A stretch of 64,000 nt of DNA, from positions 1,363,043 through 1,427,042 of the forward strand of contig VZTI01004623.1 in the NCBI GenBank assembly GCA_013397865.1. The letters are read 5' to 3'. The translations under genes were made by a program, and so were the position numbers. Of the stretch, positions 37,421-49,823 are shown piece by piece (the first letter of the stretch is position 1; each line of letters begins with the position of its first letter). The notes beneath the pieces are model-generated. The model ran no database searches. It was given only the letters and a program-made list of their open reading frames with translations, and was not told the DNA's origin. This DNA comes from Struthidea cinerea (Eukaryota; Chordata; Aves; Passeriformes; Corcoracidae).

Positions 37421-40400
37421 CTTGTCTGAATTGCTTTTAGTCACCAATTGTTTTCATCCTGAGTGTTTCACCTTGCAAACAAAGCATTCGGCATCCAGGG
37501 ATGTTCGGATAAATGCCCTTTCTCTCCCTGTGATGATTTAACGGGTGGATTTAATTTACTGTACAGTCAAGTGCTATAGGTGGTGGATGTGCTGGCTGCC
37601 CACTCTGTTTTGATATTGCCAGGGAAGCAGTTATTAATGGCACAGAAATTCTATCCAACAGTTTTCTTAAGCGCCTTAACAGGAGTGCAGCTGATACAGG
37701 GAGCTGGGGATCAACACCTCTCCCGGGGCCCCAGGGAAGCCCTGGCAAACAGGAATGATGAGATGGGGCTCTGAGAGGACCCGGCCCCAGGAGGCATCTC
37801 CTGCCATGACGGCTTTCCCATAAAACCAGTGCATAAAGTGTCTCCCAGGCCCCACCCGGGCCTATTCCAAGGCAGTTTCCCTGCCAGCAGCACTTGTTCT
37901 CCCTGCTGTGACTCATGGCTGTCACCGAGTGACTCCCCTGCACCTTGGGACCAGAGTGGGCAGCACCAGCAGAAATGAGTTCCACAGATGACATTCCAAA
38001 GGGGTGTCCAAGCTGCCAGAGCCCCCCTGGAAGGACACACAGCCATAGCCTTTCCTGCGTGCAGGGTTTGGGCTGCCGGAACCCCTGGACACAGCACACG
38101 AGCAGCTCCAGCCACAGCCTTTGTTTCTGACAAAAAATGAATCATAAAAGCTGCTGAAATTCATTTTCAGTTCACAGTACATTTGGTGCCAGACTTTCCT
38201 GCTGCAATCATGTGAATATATCCTGACACATACAAGGAGCTGCCTGTGTTTGTTTACCCTGGGCTGTACACTTCAGGGCATGCGTGCAGAGCTTTAAAGA
38301 TAGATATTTTTAAACGCTGAACACCCGTATTCTACTCAAAATCTTTTTCTCCCACCAAACTAGCCATTATATTTTACTGGAAGTTCATGTATTTTCCTTT
38401 CCTTTTCTTCTTCCTACATTTTTTAGCCCTGCTCAGATGGTAACAGACAAATGATGGACAGTGCCAGGGTTTTGGAGTGGCACAACTATAGGAAATGAAT
38501 GCCTTAGACAGTATTTCAGTATGTGCTGAAAATCTAAGAAGAAATGGTAAAAATAAATGCAAATATTGCTATGTGAAGTCAAAATGAAGATTTCATCTGT
38601 AGATCTCTTCTCCTTTTCTGAAATCCCATTTTCCCTTTTCACTTCCACGTCACGAGAATTGAAAACTGCACTAAGCAGCGTGTGGGGATGATGGGCCATT
38701 CCTTACAGGCACTCCAAGACTCCTCTCTGCCTTTCTGGGTAATAAATTGTCCACGAGGCAGTGTGGATGTGAGATTTCCCTTGGGCCTTTTCCAAACCTC
38801 AGAACTGGCATCTGCTCTGACAGATCTCCCCAGGCACCAAAGCAAGGCCGGGGTTTTAGATGGAGATTCAGAGTTGAACCATTTCAGGAGCATTTTTGGA
38901 TACAGTTTTGGTCCTCTGGAGGTTTCCTAGTCCAGCTCCGCAGTGTCTTAGGAGCAGGGTGGAGCAGCCTGATGTAAATGGTGAAGGGAAGTTACCAGGC
39001 CATGTGTGTGGTAACGAGTCGTGTCCGTGCATCCTCGTTCGTGTCGCAGTTTGTCCAGAAAGGACAGAACTGGAAAAGAGCCTCTGCTCTTTGCTGCTTT
39101 TCTGATCCTTCCCGACGTCCACACCTTCGGGAAAGGCTCAGCCAATGACCCTGAGTTTGCTGCTGAGCTTCAGATGCCTCTGTGTGTGTAAACTGATGGA
39201 GCTGTTTACCTATGTTTGATCTATGGCAGGGCTTTCCCCAGGCAGGAATTCAAGCTTGTTCAATAGAGCTCATTAGGTAATGAGCTTATTCGCTAAGCTC
39301 ATTAGTGGTGGAATTCATCCTGCTCAGCCCTCTGCAGCCCAAAATCTTGTAACCCTTCAGCCCAGCTTACTACTCGTCCTGACCCTTAGCTAGAGGGATG
39401 ACTTTTACCTAATTTCATCCATTTCCCATGTTTTCATTCAACAGCTGCTTTGCTGAATGACTGTTTCTGTTATTTAATCTGGCCTGCTATTCCTCTCTAG
39501 CAGAAAAATATCTAAGAGGGGTGAAATCTTCTGCATCGAGTGTGCCAGGGCTAGAATATCTTGCCAGCTCATTTCATGAACTGAAGCAGAGTGTCTGACT
39601 CAGTAGGACTCATCCTATTCCATGATGGATGCTCCCAGGATTGATGAACAGACGGTTGGGCAGATGTAAGTAGGCAGGAGAACGAAAGAGGCACCAAGTA
39701 AAAGTTGTGATTGCCTCCTGCGAGCTGCCCGTGATTGCCCATCTGCACACAATCCTGTGGTCCTGGGGGAAGTTCTGAAGCACACACAGGCATGGCAGAA
39801 GCTGGGAATTTCATATTTTGGTTAATTATGCAGAGATAAGAGAGCGAGGTTGGTAAAAAGGGTATCTCAGGTGCAAAGCTGGGTGGGAGACGGGGTTTTA
39901 AATCTTCCTGAACCAGCAGCACAACTGAGATGTGTGACAGTGAAGAATGTGTGTTGGCAATAGTGCTTCATTGATTCGTGCTCAAAGTGGTAAATTTAGG
40001 TGCTGTTTCTACTCATTTCAGACACTGACTACTAGAAAAAGGCTCTGATGCAGTGGAGTAACGGAGGTGTCAGAGCCTGTTCCCATCTTCCCTCACGAGA
40101 GGCAGAAAGAAGCAAGTGGAGCTTTTCCTACATTAATATTGATGACAAAGCCCAAGAAATGATGTAAACATCAAAAAAGCCCCACTAAAACAGGATTATA
40201 ATTGAGAATGAGTTTTGAGCTCAATGGCAGGGAAAGGATAAGTTTATACCTGCACTGTCAGGCAGTGCCGGTCGGCAGGAGCTGGAGCAGAGTTCCAGGC
40301 GTCTCCTGCACACACCTGGGGAGGATTCATTGGAGGCCAGACCTGTTCTGCTCAGTGCTTGAAAGCCCATCAGTAGTAAGAGCACATTAGGTGTTCTTGG

Positions 40401-41926
40401 AGTGCCTCTTCCAGGGGAATTTCATCAGCCCTGCTCCAGCTCAGCTTCCAGGGGCCAGTAGCCTCATTCCACGGGACTCCTCTCTTTAGAGGCAAACAAT
40501 CCTCCTCAAGGGCTTTCTGGGCATGTACATCAGCCAAATTTCGCAAAGTCCCGAAGGCAAAAAGCTAAAGCTGATCTGTGTTTTAATTTTGCTGCAGATG
40601 GCAGCCCGAGATGAAAGCAGCAGCTTCCCCAGGCGATGCTGCTCCAGTGCTCCCGGACCGGAGCGGGAAGGGCTGCTCGGGAAATGGCTTTGAGTGCCTG
40701 CCCGGCTCGGGTTCGCTGCTGCTCCTCGCAGATGCTTTTAGAGGTGAGAGGCAATTCATCCTCAGAGCTGCCACTCGGCATCGGGAGTGACAGCGGGGAC
40801 AATGCCCTGGCAGCGCCCGGCGCCAGCCCCAAACCCCGCACGGCCCCGTGTGGAAAGTAAGAAAAATCCGCAATGGAAAGGCAGAACAAAAGAGCGAAAT
40901 CAGGGAAGAATGAGGGAAAGAAAGAGCCAGATGCTCCAGCGTCATTTCTGAGGCTGCAAAGCAGAATGAAAAGCCAGTAAAGGCTTGCACCTTTAAAAGG
41001 AGTAATGAATTGTTTCCTCCTCTGGCAGGCAGTGATTTGACTTGCCACATGCCTCCCAGTAATTTCCCAGCAGGTTTTAATGTTGGAACAATGGCATTCT
41101 GTTAGATATTGATTTTAAAATAACTCTTCCACACTTACTTGTAACTTTAAGAGGTGAATTACAGCCCTTGAGTGTGTTCTAATGTAGCAGTGGTAAATAG
41201 TTAAATAGACACAATCTGTTTCTGCAGGCATTGTCTGTCCAGGAGAAGGCAGAGCTTGGCTGAACGCTGCCTGTCTTCTGGTCTGCAGGAAAAACATTCA
41301 TCAGTCTGCCTTCGCTGGGAAAATATTAACAAATTCACGATGGATGTGGTGGGATTTGACAGAAAAAAATTTCTGTGCTGGGTGGTGAAGCAGCGAGAGT
41401 GGGAGGCAGTGGGTAAAGGACCAAACTGCAGCTCTGTTCTTCTTCAACTTCTACAGAACAGCGATGCTCACGGTGGGATATCACTGCCAGCAGCCTTTTC
41501 TGAGCCTCGAGAGCTGCCTGGGGCTGGCCCTGCTCCTGTGGCTGCACTTGGTCCCCGGGCAGCGCCAGCAGCGGCTGCCCCGCTCGGGTATCGCCCCCGG
41601 AGCTCGTGCCGTGCTAAAGATAAATAAACCAAAAGCTTGCCCCGGCCTCTGGCAGTGAGCTGGGGCAGCTCCAGTGTGCTCGGCAGGCACCGGGGCCAAG
41701 GGCAGGAAGCCACGACCTGTGTTCAATGCCAGTGGTTCGTTGCTTCCCCTGAAACCAAACCCGTTCCGTGGGTCAGAGGGCAAATGTTCAGTGAGCACCG
41801 AGGTGCCGAGCTGGGTGTGGGATGGCTGGCAGGGAACGGTGCTGGTTCTTAATGAGTTAAGGCATTACAGTGCCTGGGACCCAGCCTGGACATAGGCTGG
41901 CTTTGGTCACAGGCATCCCCATACCC
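37421..41926. other. Intron sequence with a homeodomain-like palindrome at 39.27 kb
   Basis: No CR1 in 4.5 kb. A locally GC- and CpG-rich patch at about 40600-40860 and another at 41500-41620 carry overlapping open frames on both strands, but no recognisable protein. Confidence 0.4.
39267..39305. repeat. Palindrome AGCTCATTA-GG-TAATGAGCT plus a third copy
   Basis: A perfect 9-bp inverted repeat (39267-39275 and 39278-39286) is followed ten bases later by another direct copy, AGCTCATTAG (39296-39305). Each unit holds an ATTA/TAAT homeodomain core, so this may be a clustered binding site in the large intron. Function is inference. Confidence 0.5.
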
Positions 41927-42203
41927 AGAATCACAGATTGGTTTGGGGTGGAAAAGACTTTGAAGATCATCTTGTTTTTAATCCTCCCTGGGCAGGGACA
42001 CCTCCCACTGTCCCAGGCTGCTCCAAGCCCTGTCCAACCTGGCCTTGGACACTTTCAGGGATCCAGGGGCAGCCACAGCTGCTCTGGGCACCCTGTGCCA
42101 GGGCCTGCCCACCCTCACAGGGAAGAATTTCTTCCCAATATTCAATCTAAACCTGCTCTCTTGCATTTTGAAACCATTCCCCCTTTCCCTGTCACTCCAT
42201 GCT
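41927..42203 (-). mobile_element. CR1 LINE 3' fragment, among the longest here
   Basis: Reversed on the plus strand from AGAATCACAGATTGGTTTGG through GGGCAGGGACACCTCCCACT, AACCTGGCCTTGGACACTTT, CAGCCACAGCTGCTCTGGGC and GAAGAATTTCTTCCCAATAT to CCCTTTCCCTGTCACTCC. Confidence 0.93.
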
Positions 42204-44607
42204 CTTTAAAGCACAGATCCCTTAAGAAATTGCAGTAAAAACTTCTGTTATTTTCCTGACATTAAAATAAGGTGGGGGTTTATCTCAGGTTCGTGCCCCG
42301 TGCTAAACCCGTGCCAAGGGAGCAGGGCTGGGCAAGGATGTGGGGCCGGGGTGTCCCTGTGAGGATGAAGATGGGTGTTGGCAGGATGAAGCTCCTGCAG
42401 AGACTCGGGGCACTCAGCAGCTCCCTGTGCTCCTCTCCCTGTACACCCCCATGGGCTGTAATCAGCTGAGACATGGAATTAGTTTTGGCTAATTTGTTGC
42501 AAGGCCTTTAACTTCTCTTCCCCTCTCCCTGCTCTCTGCCTGACAGTGGCTACTCTGTCCCTTATTTTCAGCTGATGTCTGTAAACTGATTACTTTTACT
42601 GGGTCAGCTCTGTTATGAAATTATCATTTTATGAGACTAAAAATAGCCCAGATCCAGTCAGCACGCCAATCACTTCCCTTCATCTCCAATGAAAATGCAA
42701 TGTTATCTTTAATCTGTATTTCTCAGGCACCTACTGTGAGGCAGGTTAGAAAGAAAAGGGGGGGGNNNNNNNNNNNNNNNNNNNNNNNNAAAAAAAAAGG
42801 GGGGGGGGGGGGGAAGAAGGAGGAGATCAGAAAAAAATCTGTAAATCAGTTGCTATAGATGCATCCCTGCCAAGGCTTCCACTGTAAATTTAGCAGTCAC
42901 GTTACAATTTTAGTCAGCAACATTTCTTAACCTTATTCAAAATAATTCACTTCTCACACAATGAGTTACCCTAAAGGCAAGTTATTTTGTCTTGCACATT
43001 AAAAATGGTGCGTTTGCACATACGTGCAATCGTTACAAATATCCAAAGCCATGAAAAGCGCAAGGATGGATAATTTTTTTTTAAGAGAGGAAAAAAATAA
43101 TCCAGTGAATTCCACTTGCTCTGAGAATGAATAAAGGTGTTTTAATACTTCTGGGGTTCTGGTGAATACAAATAGCTCAAAAATGAGATGCTTGCCTGAG
43201 ATTTATATCAAGATGGTGAAGGGAAAAGGTTCCATCTGTAGTTTCTGATACAAAGACATTTCGCACACATCTGTAAATCCATTAGGAGAAGAAAATTGAT
43301 ACACATTTGGTATAAGATGAAGCTGGAGTGAAGAGAATGAAAGCTCAAGGAAATGGCCTCTTTGTGTAGCTCCATCAATTCATGGTTTGATTGGACTTTC
43401 TGTGTATTAAATTCAAGCAGTTCTTTGGCCCATGGATATAGGAATTGTTGACTGTGTGGGAAATGGTGAGAGTGATAAAATTCCAGCACCTTCCTTCACA
43501 AAGGAAACATCCCACATCTCATCCATCTTCCCATTGGTGATGTTCAATATGCAAAGTGGTCTTTCTATTCAAGAAGTTTTTCCTGATTCAGTTTAATGGC
43601 CGTTCCCAAAGCCCTGACACGCACAGTGTGATTCCTGGCCCAAACAACAATCTTTCCAGAGGAGCGGGAATGGCAGCGCTCCAGAGTTGATTTATTATTT
43701 TCCTTACTTTGCAAACTCCTCTCAGTCTGCGTGAAGGAGGGTGAATGAAGGTTACTATCAGCTTGAGTGGTTTTGCTGTGCAGAAATCAGAGCGGGGCTC
43801 GCTCTGCTCTCACGGTGCCTGGCAGCGATCGCTGAAATGTGCTCAGGGTTCAGCCCAGCTGGCAGCACTTTGGCACCACGGCCCTCACGTGCCACTGCAC
43901 TGCTCACACTCCCTCCCCACTCCTATCCATAACTGAACACCAAGAAATAAAGAAAACCCAAGAAATAAGCAAAACAGAGACTGATGTTTCTCTCGGGGCG
44001 GTTGCTCAGGCGTCCGTTTGCTCCTGTTCTCTCTGACCTGCATTTCGCAGAGGCAAAACTGAACCAAACCAGACCCTTCCCCCAAATCCCTGCTCTCTAC
44101 ACACTCAGCTAATAAACCCTCTAAGAAATTTCAGCTCTTGCTCCAGATCAGGCTGTTGACAAAACCAGGCCAGCAGGGCTGTTTTATTGACTTTCCAGCA
44201 TTAACCTGGTTCCTTAAATGAATTATACAGAGGGGCCTGTGTTATCCAAGTGCACTGAGCTGTGTCTTTCAAACTCATTGACCAGTGCAGCTGAACCTGA
44301 AAGAGGGATACTGCTCTCAAAGCCATAATGTTCTTGCAGATTGTGAGGGTGACACTCAGCCAGAGATTCTCCACGGAGCGCCCTGAGGGCGCTGAGCTGG
44401 GGGAGCTCAGCCTTTCTATGCAAGAGAAAACCACACAGTGTGTCCCTAAAAACCAGCACCAGCCTCTGTTCCCTGGGCTGTGGTGCTGCTGCTTTCTTGA
44501 CAAAAATGGCCCAAAGGTCTCGGTGACAATTCCCCCCAGGAATATTCCCTCCTTATAGCAACGTCCAGTGCCTAAAGGAGCTCCAAGAGAGCTGGAGCAG
44601 GACATTT
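42204..44607. other. Intron sequence around the homopurine gap
   Basis: Unique AT-rich DNA apart from the purine tract and gap at 42758-42813. No gene seen. Confidence 0.5.
42758..42813 (+). repeat. Homopurine run with a 24-base assembly gap
   Basis: Eight G residues run into 24 N (42766-42789), followed by nine A, fifteen G and then a purine-rich stretch (AAGAAGGAGGAGA). The gap reflects failure to read a poly-purine tract. Its true length is unknown. Confidence 0.9.
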
Positions 44608-44896
44608 TACATGGGCATGGACTGACAGGACACAGGGGGAATGGCTTCCCACTGCCAGAGGGCAGGGTCAGATGGGATACTGGGAAGGAATTGTTCCCTG
44701 TGAGGGTGGGGAGGCCCTGGCACAGGGTGCCCAGAGCAGCTGTGGCTGCCCCTGGATCCCTGGCAGTGTCCAAGGCCAGGCTGGACACTGGGGCTTGGAG
44801 CAGCCTGGGACAGTGGGAGCTGTCCCTGTCCAGGGCAGGGGGTGGCACTGGATGAACTTTAAGGTCCCTTCTAACTCAAACCACTCCAGGACTCTC
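44608..44896 (+). mobile_element. CR1 LINE 3' fragment, the longest here
   Basis: Runs from GGGGGAATGGCTTCCCACTG and GGGTCAGATGGGATACTGGG through GGCCCTGGCACAGGGTGCCC, TGTCCAAGGCCAGGCTGGAC and GGGCTTGGAGCAGCCTGGGA to AACTCAAACCACTCC. It shares a 44-base identical block with the copies at 25.5 and 28.9 kb, in opposite orientation. Confidence 0.93.
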
Positions 44897-45251
44897 TTTC
44901 TGTGTCTGGGGCACCGTGGGCAGCCTGGCTGCGATGCCCAGCAGGGCCCTGGGAGCTTCTCCATGCCCGCAGTGGTGCAGGAGGACGTGGCACTCAGGTT
45001 TTCACAGCTACAATTTGATGCCTCTGCTGCAGGTCATAGACACTGCCTAGGAGTCTGAAATATACTGCTGCTGTCAGGTGAAATGAAAACAGCTATAAAA
45101 AGCTTAGAAAAACACATTCTCTGGGCAAAACTGGCGTGGGGTTTAGTGGGGTGAGAGAGGTCTCATGTTTGTGTTGCACATGAGGGGCAGCAGCAGAACC
45201 TGAGGCTTCCCCATCCGTATCACTCCCTGAAAGTGAATAAAACTGAATATT

Positions 45252-45366
45252 GGGTGGGGCTTGGAGCAACCTGGGCTAGTGCAAAGTGTCCCTGCCCATG
45301 GCAGAGGGTTGGAATGAGGTGGTCTTTAAGGTCCCTTCCTACCTGGACCATTCTGTGATTCCATGA
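45252..45366 (+). mobile_element. CR1 LINE 3' fragment
   Basis: GGTGGGGCTTGGAGCAACCT, GTCCCTGCCCATGGCAGAGG, TCTTTAAGGTCCCTTCCTAC and ATTCTGTGATTCCATGA at the end. It is the last CR1 before the KCND3 coding exon. Confidence 0.9.
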
Positions 45367-48300
45367 AAACCAATGCACTGGTAACGAGGGAACCAAATTC
45401 ACTCGACTTAACACATTTATCTATAGATGTAAACCCAGTGATCGCATACTGAATTAGCTAAAAGCCAGGACAGGGACGGGGATGCTGGGATGGGACAGGC
45501 ACCGCTCCTCTGCTGCTCTTGGCAGCACTTGCATTCCTGAGCAAGTCAGAGCCTCCCACAGGACACAGGAAGGGTCTGGCAAAGGCAGAGCTCGTTGCAC
45601 TGAGGCTTTCGAGAGGGATGTGAGAGGAGATGGGAGCTGTTGGCCTCTTGAGAAAAATGTTTCTGCATGAACTGGAGAGCTGATTTTGAATGAATTTTGA
45701 ATAGTTGTTTCAATAATTCAGATTGATTTAAGATGCACCCAAGAATAATGCTTTCATTATAAAGCCTCCTGAGCAAAATTTAAATCGTGTTAAATTAAAA
45801 ACAGCCTCTGTTAAACCAGGGCTGATGAGCACAGCAGAGGGATCGGAGATGCAGGGTCAGTATAATTTAATTCCTTTGCTTTGTTTCCCACTCCAGAAAA
45901 GCTGCCTTACCTGTCTCCCTGGGCTGTTAACTGCCTAAGGAGCCCCAAAGTCATCCTGAATTTCTCTAAACTGATTCGCGTGGTAACCCCACCAAAAGCA
46001 GCAGTTATTTATTGATGCTGGGCTTCACCTTCAAGAAGAAACACACTTTAATTGCCTTTTATTTATGGGTCAATCCGGAAATGTGATTGTATCCCAAAGA
46101 TACTTGGGAATCTGGGAGAGCAGCAGATGCACAGTACAGGGGGAGGGTTAATGGTCTCCTACTGTTTGCTTTGGTTGTTTGTTGTAAGTAAACTTTTGTT
46201 TTATACCAATGGAGCTAATCTTAGTAACAGGGAAGAAGTTATCCTGCATGTTCCAGGTCACTCCTCTAAGGCACTCTGTCAAAGCAATGGTGGGATTCCA
46301 GCGTCAGGGACCCTCACTTACCTGAATTTAAATGTATTGGTGGTGAAAACAAGCTGTATATATATATATATATATGGTTTTGAGTTAAAAACTGTTGTGC
46401 TTTATAGTTTCTTGTTTTAAATGCTGGCTGAATTATTAAGGGCAAAAGGCAGGAAATATTTAAGGTCTCGATAAAAGCTCTGAGTGCTGCTGAAATCCAA
46501 GCAGTGAAGTGGCCAGCACTGAGGAGGGGAAGTCTGATGGATTAGGGAGCATGTTGGAGACCTTGGCTGCATTTCTGGCAGCGTCTGTGCAGGAGGAATT
46601 GCCAGGACTCTTATTAGTAACAAGATCCTTCCAAACAGATTGAAATGACTTCTGAAGAGAGATGTATATGAAATATTGTCTGAAAGTGCCAGTTTGTCAG
46701 AACTGGAAGGACTTTTGGGGAAATAAAGGGGGCCAGGAGGGTTAGCCCTGGGTGGTGAACTCCTCCAGGAGGATGGGAGTCAGGAAGGTAGAAACGACCT
46801 GAAAGTCCCAAATCAGTAACACCAGGAGTCTCAGTTTTAAGGCTTTGGCAGCATTTTATAGGTCCCTTCCCAATGAACCCTTACAAGGCCATGTTTAAAT
46901 GTCTAATTTCTTAAATCCATGTCAGCTCATTTCCAGCACTTGTACCTCTATGATTTCTGTGATTACAACAAATTGAGAACACTCTGAGGTCCTTGGGAGC
47001 ACTCGGGTCTGTCCCTGCGTTCAGAAGGGGAGGGAAAGGAACCCAAACTGAGGCACTGCCCTGGCGGGAGCAGAGCCTCAGCTGCTCTCCTGCACATTCT
47101 GCACGTACTGGGGCTGTTCCCAACCAGCACAGGACGGCCCCTCGGCCCCGAGTCTCCCGTCACAAAGATGTAACAGCACGAGCGTGAATGGGTGCAGGCC
47201 TGTGTCCGTGGAAGGATGGGTGTGACCATTATTAAACAGGAATCTGAACACAGAACTGGATTCTCACACATCTCCCCTTGTGCAGAGACACGTGAAGGAG
47301 CCACCCGAGGCAGGTGTCCCTCTGAAGCTGATCAGACACAGTGGTGGGGATGGGCAGGGAACGGACCAGTATGGACCAGTCAGAATATGGAAAGCTGAGC
47401 TACAGCGTAGGGCAGTGCTGGGATGCAAAGCCCAGCTTTGATTTCTAAGTAAGCGCTGGCCTTCCCACGGTAAGGAACAGCTTTTGCCATAAATTTGCAA
47501 ACTTTGCTTCGATATTTAAACAGAAGAATAAGAGATCTTTAGGTGACTATGACAAACAGGTTCTACATTTCACTTAATGAAGGAATTCAGACTTTCAGTT
47601 GTCATATGCCCAGATTCGGCGCCTTTCTGACAGCTGAATTATGATTTTAATAATTTAAAAGTGCTACAGTGAGCCTGTTCATGTATAATAGGCACAGAGA
47701 AGTGTTTAAAATCAAAAGCAGTTTAGAGAAAAAGTGGTCACTGCAGTACAAGGAGAATTGTCTACATCTGAATATTAAACTGTGTGAACTCTCCAGTGGG
47801 AAAACTCTTTGCAAAGTAACTCTAAACCTCCCATACGTATGGGATGAAGAGATTGCACTCGATCCTGGCTTTGTGCGTGCCCGAAGCAGCAGCCTGCAAT
47901 GCTCGCTTTCCTCTACATAACCTTGTCAGGGTGAGGGTTTGGCCATTCTGCTTGCAGAGGTTTTAGTTCAGAGCAGCAGAAGCTCAAATCTGTAATCTCA
48001 GTCACAACATCTGTAAGACAGAAATGAAATATAAGGGGGAAAAGTGCCCTCCAGGCTACATTCCCCTTGCTTTGATTTCATTATCTTTGTACCTGTCCAT
48101 GGGAATGTTTGAAATTCTGCTGCAACCGCCGCAGCACACTCGGTTTTCAAACTCACAGCTAAACACAGACAAGAAGCCCCTATCCTGCTCAATTAAGTAG
48201 AAACCAGACCATGTCCTGGCCATCACTGAGTATTTTCAGTACAGTGTGACCCACAACATCCACTTGAATTCAGCAAATCTGTAATTCCTGGCAAGTCAAG

Positions 48301-48704
48301 TGAAGAAACAACGACTGACATCGCAACGAGACACAACAGATACATCAGCAGCTTTGTGTGAAAGGCATGGCTGGAGTGAATGTCAGAGAGAGCAGAGCTC
48401 TCTCTCCCAGCCCCTTGCACTCGGGTCAGCTTTTCCCTTCCACAGGAATGAATCAGGACCTGCTACTCCACCGCCTTACTCCTCCTGCACTCGTTTACCG
48501 TGGTGCCGAGCATTTGCCAAGTGGGTGTAAGTGCTTTTTCTGGTTTATACAACTGCACACAAATTGCAGGAGTTGTAAGGCAAAGAACAATCAAGCTCTC
48601 AACACTTCCAGCCCCTTCTCGAACATGCACCCAGGAAAATGCTGAGGAGAAGCTGAAGTCAAGCTCCCAGCACATGCTTGCCTGCTGCTCGGGAAAAGGA
48701 AAAG
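45367..48704. other. CR1-free intron flank of the coding exon
   Basis: Unique sequence with a TA microsatellite at 46357. No repeat copy, RNA gene or extra exon was recognised between the last CR1 and the splice donor. Confidence 0.5.
46357..46375 (+). repeat. (TA) microsatellite, 19 bases
   Basis: Nine and a half TA units lie in the large intron about 2.3 kb from the exon. It is likely polymorphic, with no other significance seen. Confidence 0.9.
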
Positions 48705-48717
48705 TAATACTCACCCC
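48705..48717 (-). other. KCND3: Splice donor of the KCND3 first coding exon
   Basis: The minus strand reads CTGGG|GTGAGTATTAC, with the exon ending at 48715 and GT at 48714-48713. The break falls after the second base of the codon for the first glycine of the TLGYGD filter (phase 2). That is where Kv4 genes split their pore, and it explains why the open frame stops at an in-frame TGA three bases later. Confidence 0.95.
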
Positions 48718-49823
48718 AGTGTTGTCATGGTTACAATAGTGTACCAAAAGGAAGCAGGAATACTGGTGAATTTGCTTGCCGAGGACCCTTTCTCTGCATA
48801 AAACATCACAGTTGCAAAGATGATGATTGCCATAGTGAGGGAAAAGAGGAGAAAGCCAAGCTCGGAGGCACAGCTCTTCAAAGTGTAGCCCAAGATTCTC
48901 AGGCCTTGGGAATGGCGAGAGAACTTGAAAATCCTGAAAACCCTAAAAACCCTTAGTGTGACAAAGGCTCCGCTGACATCCTCGTTGTTGGTCATCACCA
49001 GGCCGATGTAGTAGGGCATGATGGCCACCACGTCGATGATGCTCATCACGCTGCGGATGAAGCGGTAGCGGCTCGGCGCCGCAAAGAGTCTCAACAGGTA
49101 CTCGACGGTGAAGATCATCACGCACGCCGTGTCCAGGCAAAAGAAAGCCACCGCGTAGCGCTCCCCACAGGGCAGCTCCTTGTTCCCCGGCACGGTGCCG
49201 CAGGGCACGGTTTCCACGACGTTGGTGATCACAGAGACGGCGATAAAGAACCCGGTGACGTAGTAAAAGACTAAGGCTAAGGTGCTGGTGTGGGGGTTCT
49301 CGAAGGCTCGCCACATGGTCTGCCGGAAGCTCAGCGAGGGCATGGAGCCCTCCTGGTTGTTCTCCGAGTCGTTGTCATCCATCAGCCGCTCCGCGTTCTC
49401 CCGCTTCCTGTCCTTGTACTCTTCGTAGCAGCAGTCCCCGATGATTTCAGGGAGAATCCCGTAGAAGGCGAGCTCTTCGTCGTAAGCAGAGATGCACTCG
49501 TACCTGGGGTAGTGCAGCTTGCCAGTTCTATAAAAATTGAGGATGCACCTGAAGACCTCGGGGTCCCGGTCAAAGAAGTACTCCTTGGTGTCTTCGTTGA
49601 AGAAGAACTCCTTCTCCGTGCTGCCCAGGAGAGTGTCCGGGTACCTCTCCAGTGTAGTCCTCCAGGTCTGGAAGCGCCTGCCACTCACATTGAGGATGAT
49701 CAGCTCATCCTGCCTTTTGTTTTTCTCCGTTGGAGCCAGTGGCATGGGACAGTTGGCCACTGGCATCCATCCTATGGCAGCCGCCCTGGCGAAGGGCAAC
49801 CACGCTGCTACTCCTGCTGCCAT
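48715..49823 (-). CDS. KCND3: KCND3 (Kv4.3) first coding exon, partial CDS
   Basis: This exon encodes residues 1-369 and two bases of codon 370 of a Shal-type (Kv4) alpha subunit, which forms tetrameric A-type K+ channels in the plasma membrane of neurons and heart. Seen: a hydrophobic N-terminus (MAAGVAAWLPFARAA), which in Kv4 channels binds KChIP; a T1 tetramerisation domain at about 40-133 with the Kv4 zinc motif H104, C110, C131, C132; S1 about 182-204, S2 224-246, S3 258-278; S4 with R291, R294, R297, K300, R303; S5 about 321-343; a pore helix leading into TMTTLG at the exon end. KCND3 rather than KCND2 is indicated by NCPMPLAP, KNKRQDELIILNVSGRR and ENNQE. The start at 49823 fits the family's MAAGV and has a good Kozak context (A at -3, G at +4). 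The open frame extends to 49925, but the added part crosses the splice acceptor and is mostly intron. The channel C-terminus is outside the window. Confidence 0.97.

Larger units (their letters stand above)
1..48714 (-). other. KCND3: KCND3 large intron (partial; continues left of the window)
   Basis: From the donor at 48714 to the left edge I find no further KCND3 exon. No reading frame encodes the expected continuation (YGDMVPKTIAGK and the S6 segment). The orthologous intron in mammals is very long, so an intron of at least 48.7 kb is expected. It holds scattered CR1 fragments in both orientations, low-complexity runs, and long stretches of AT-rich unique DNA with no coding signal. Confidence 0.85.

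Noticed and set aside
1..48704. A further KCND3 coding exon in the large intron
   Set aside because: No frame on the minus strand encodes YGDMVPK, the S6 segment or the known C-terminal sequence.
48711..48714. TGA read as the KCND3 stop codon
   Set aside because: It is part of the GTGAGT splice donor; Kv4 proteins continue through YGD, S6 and a long C-terminus.
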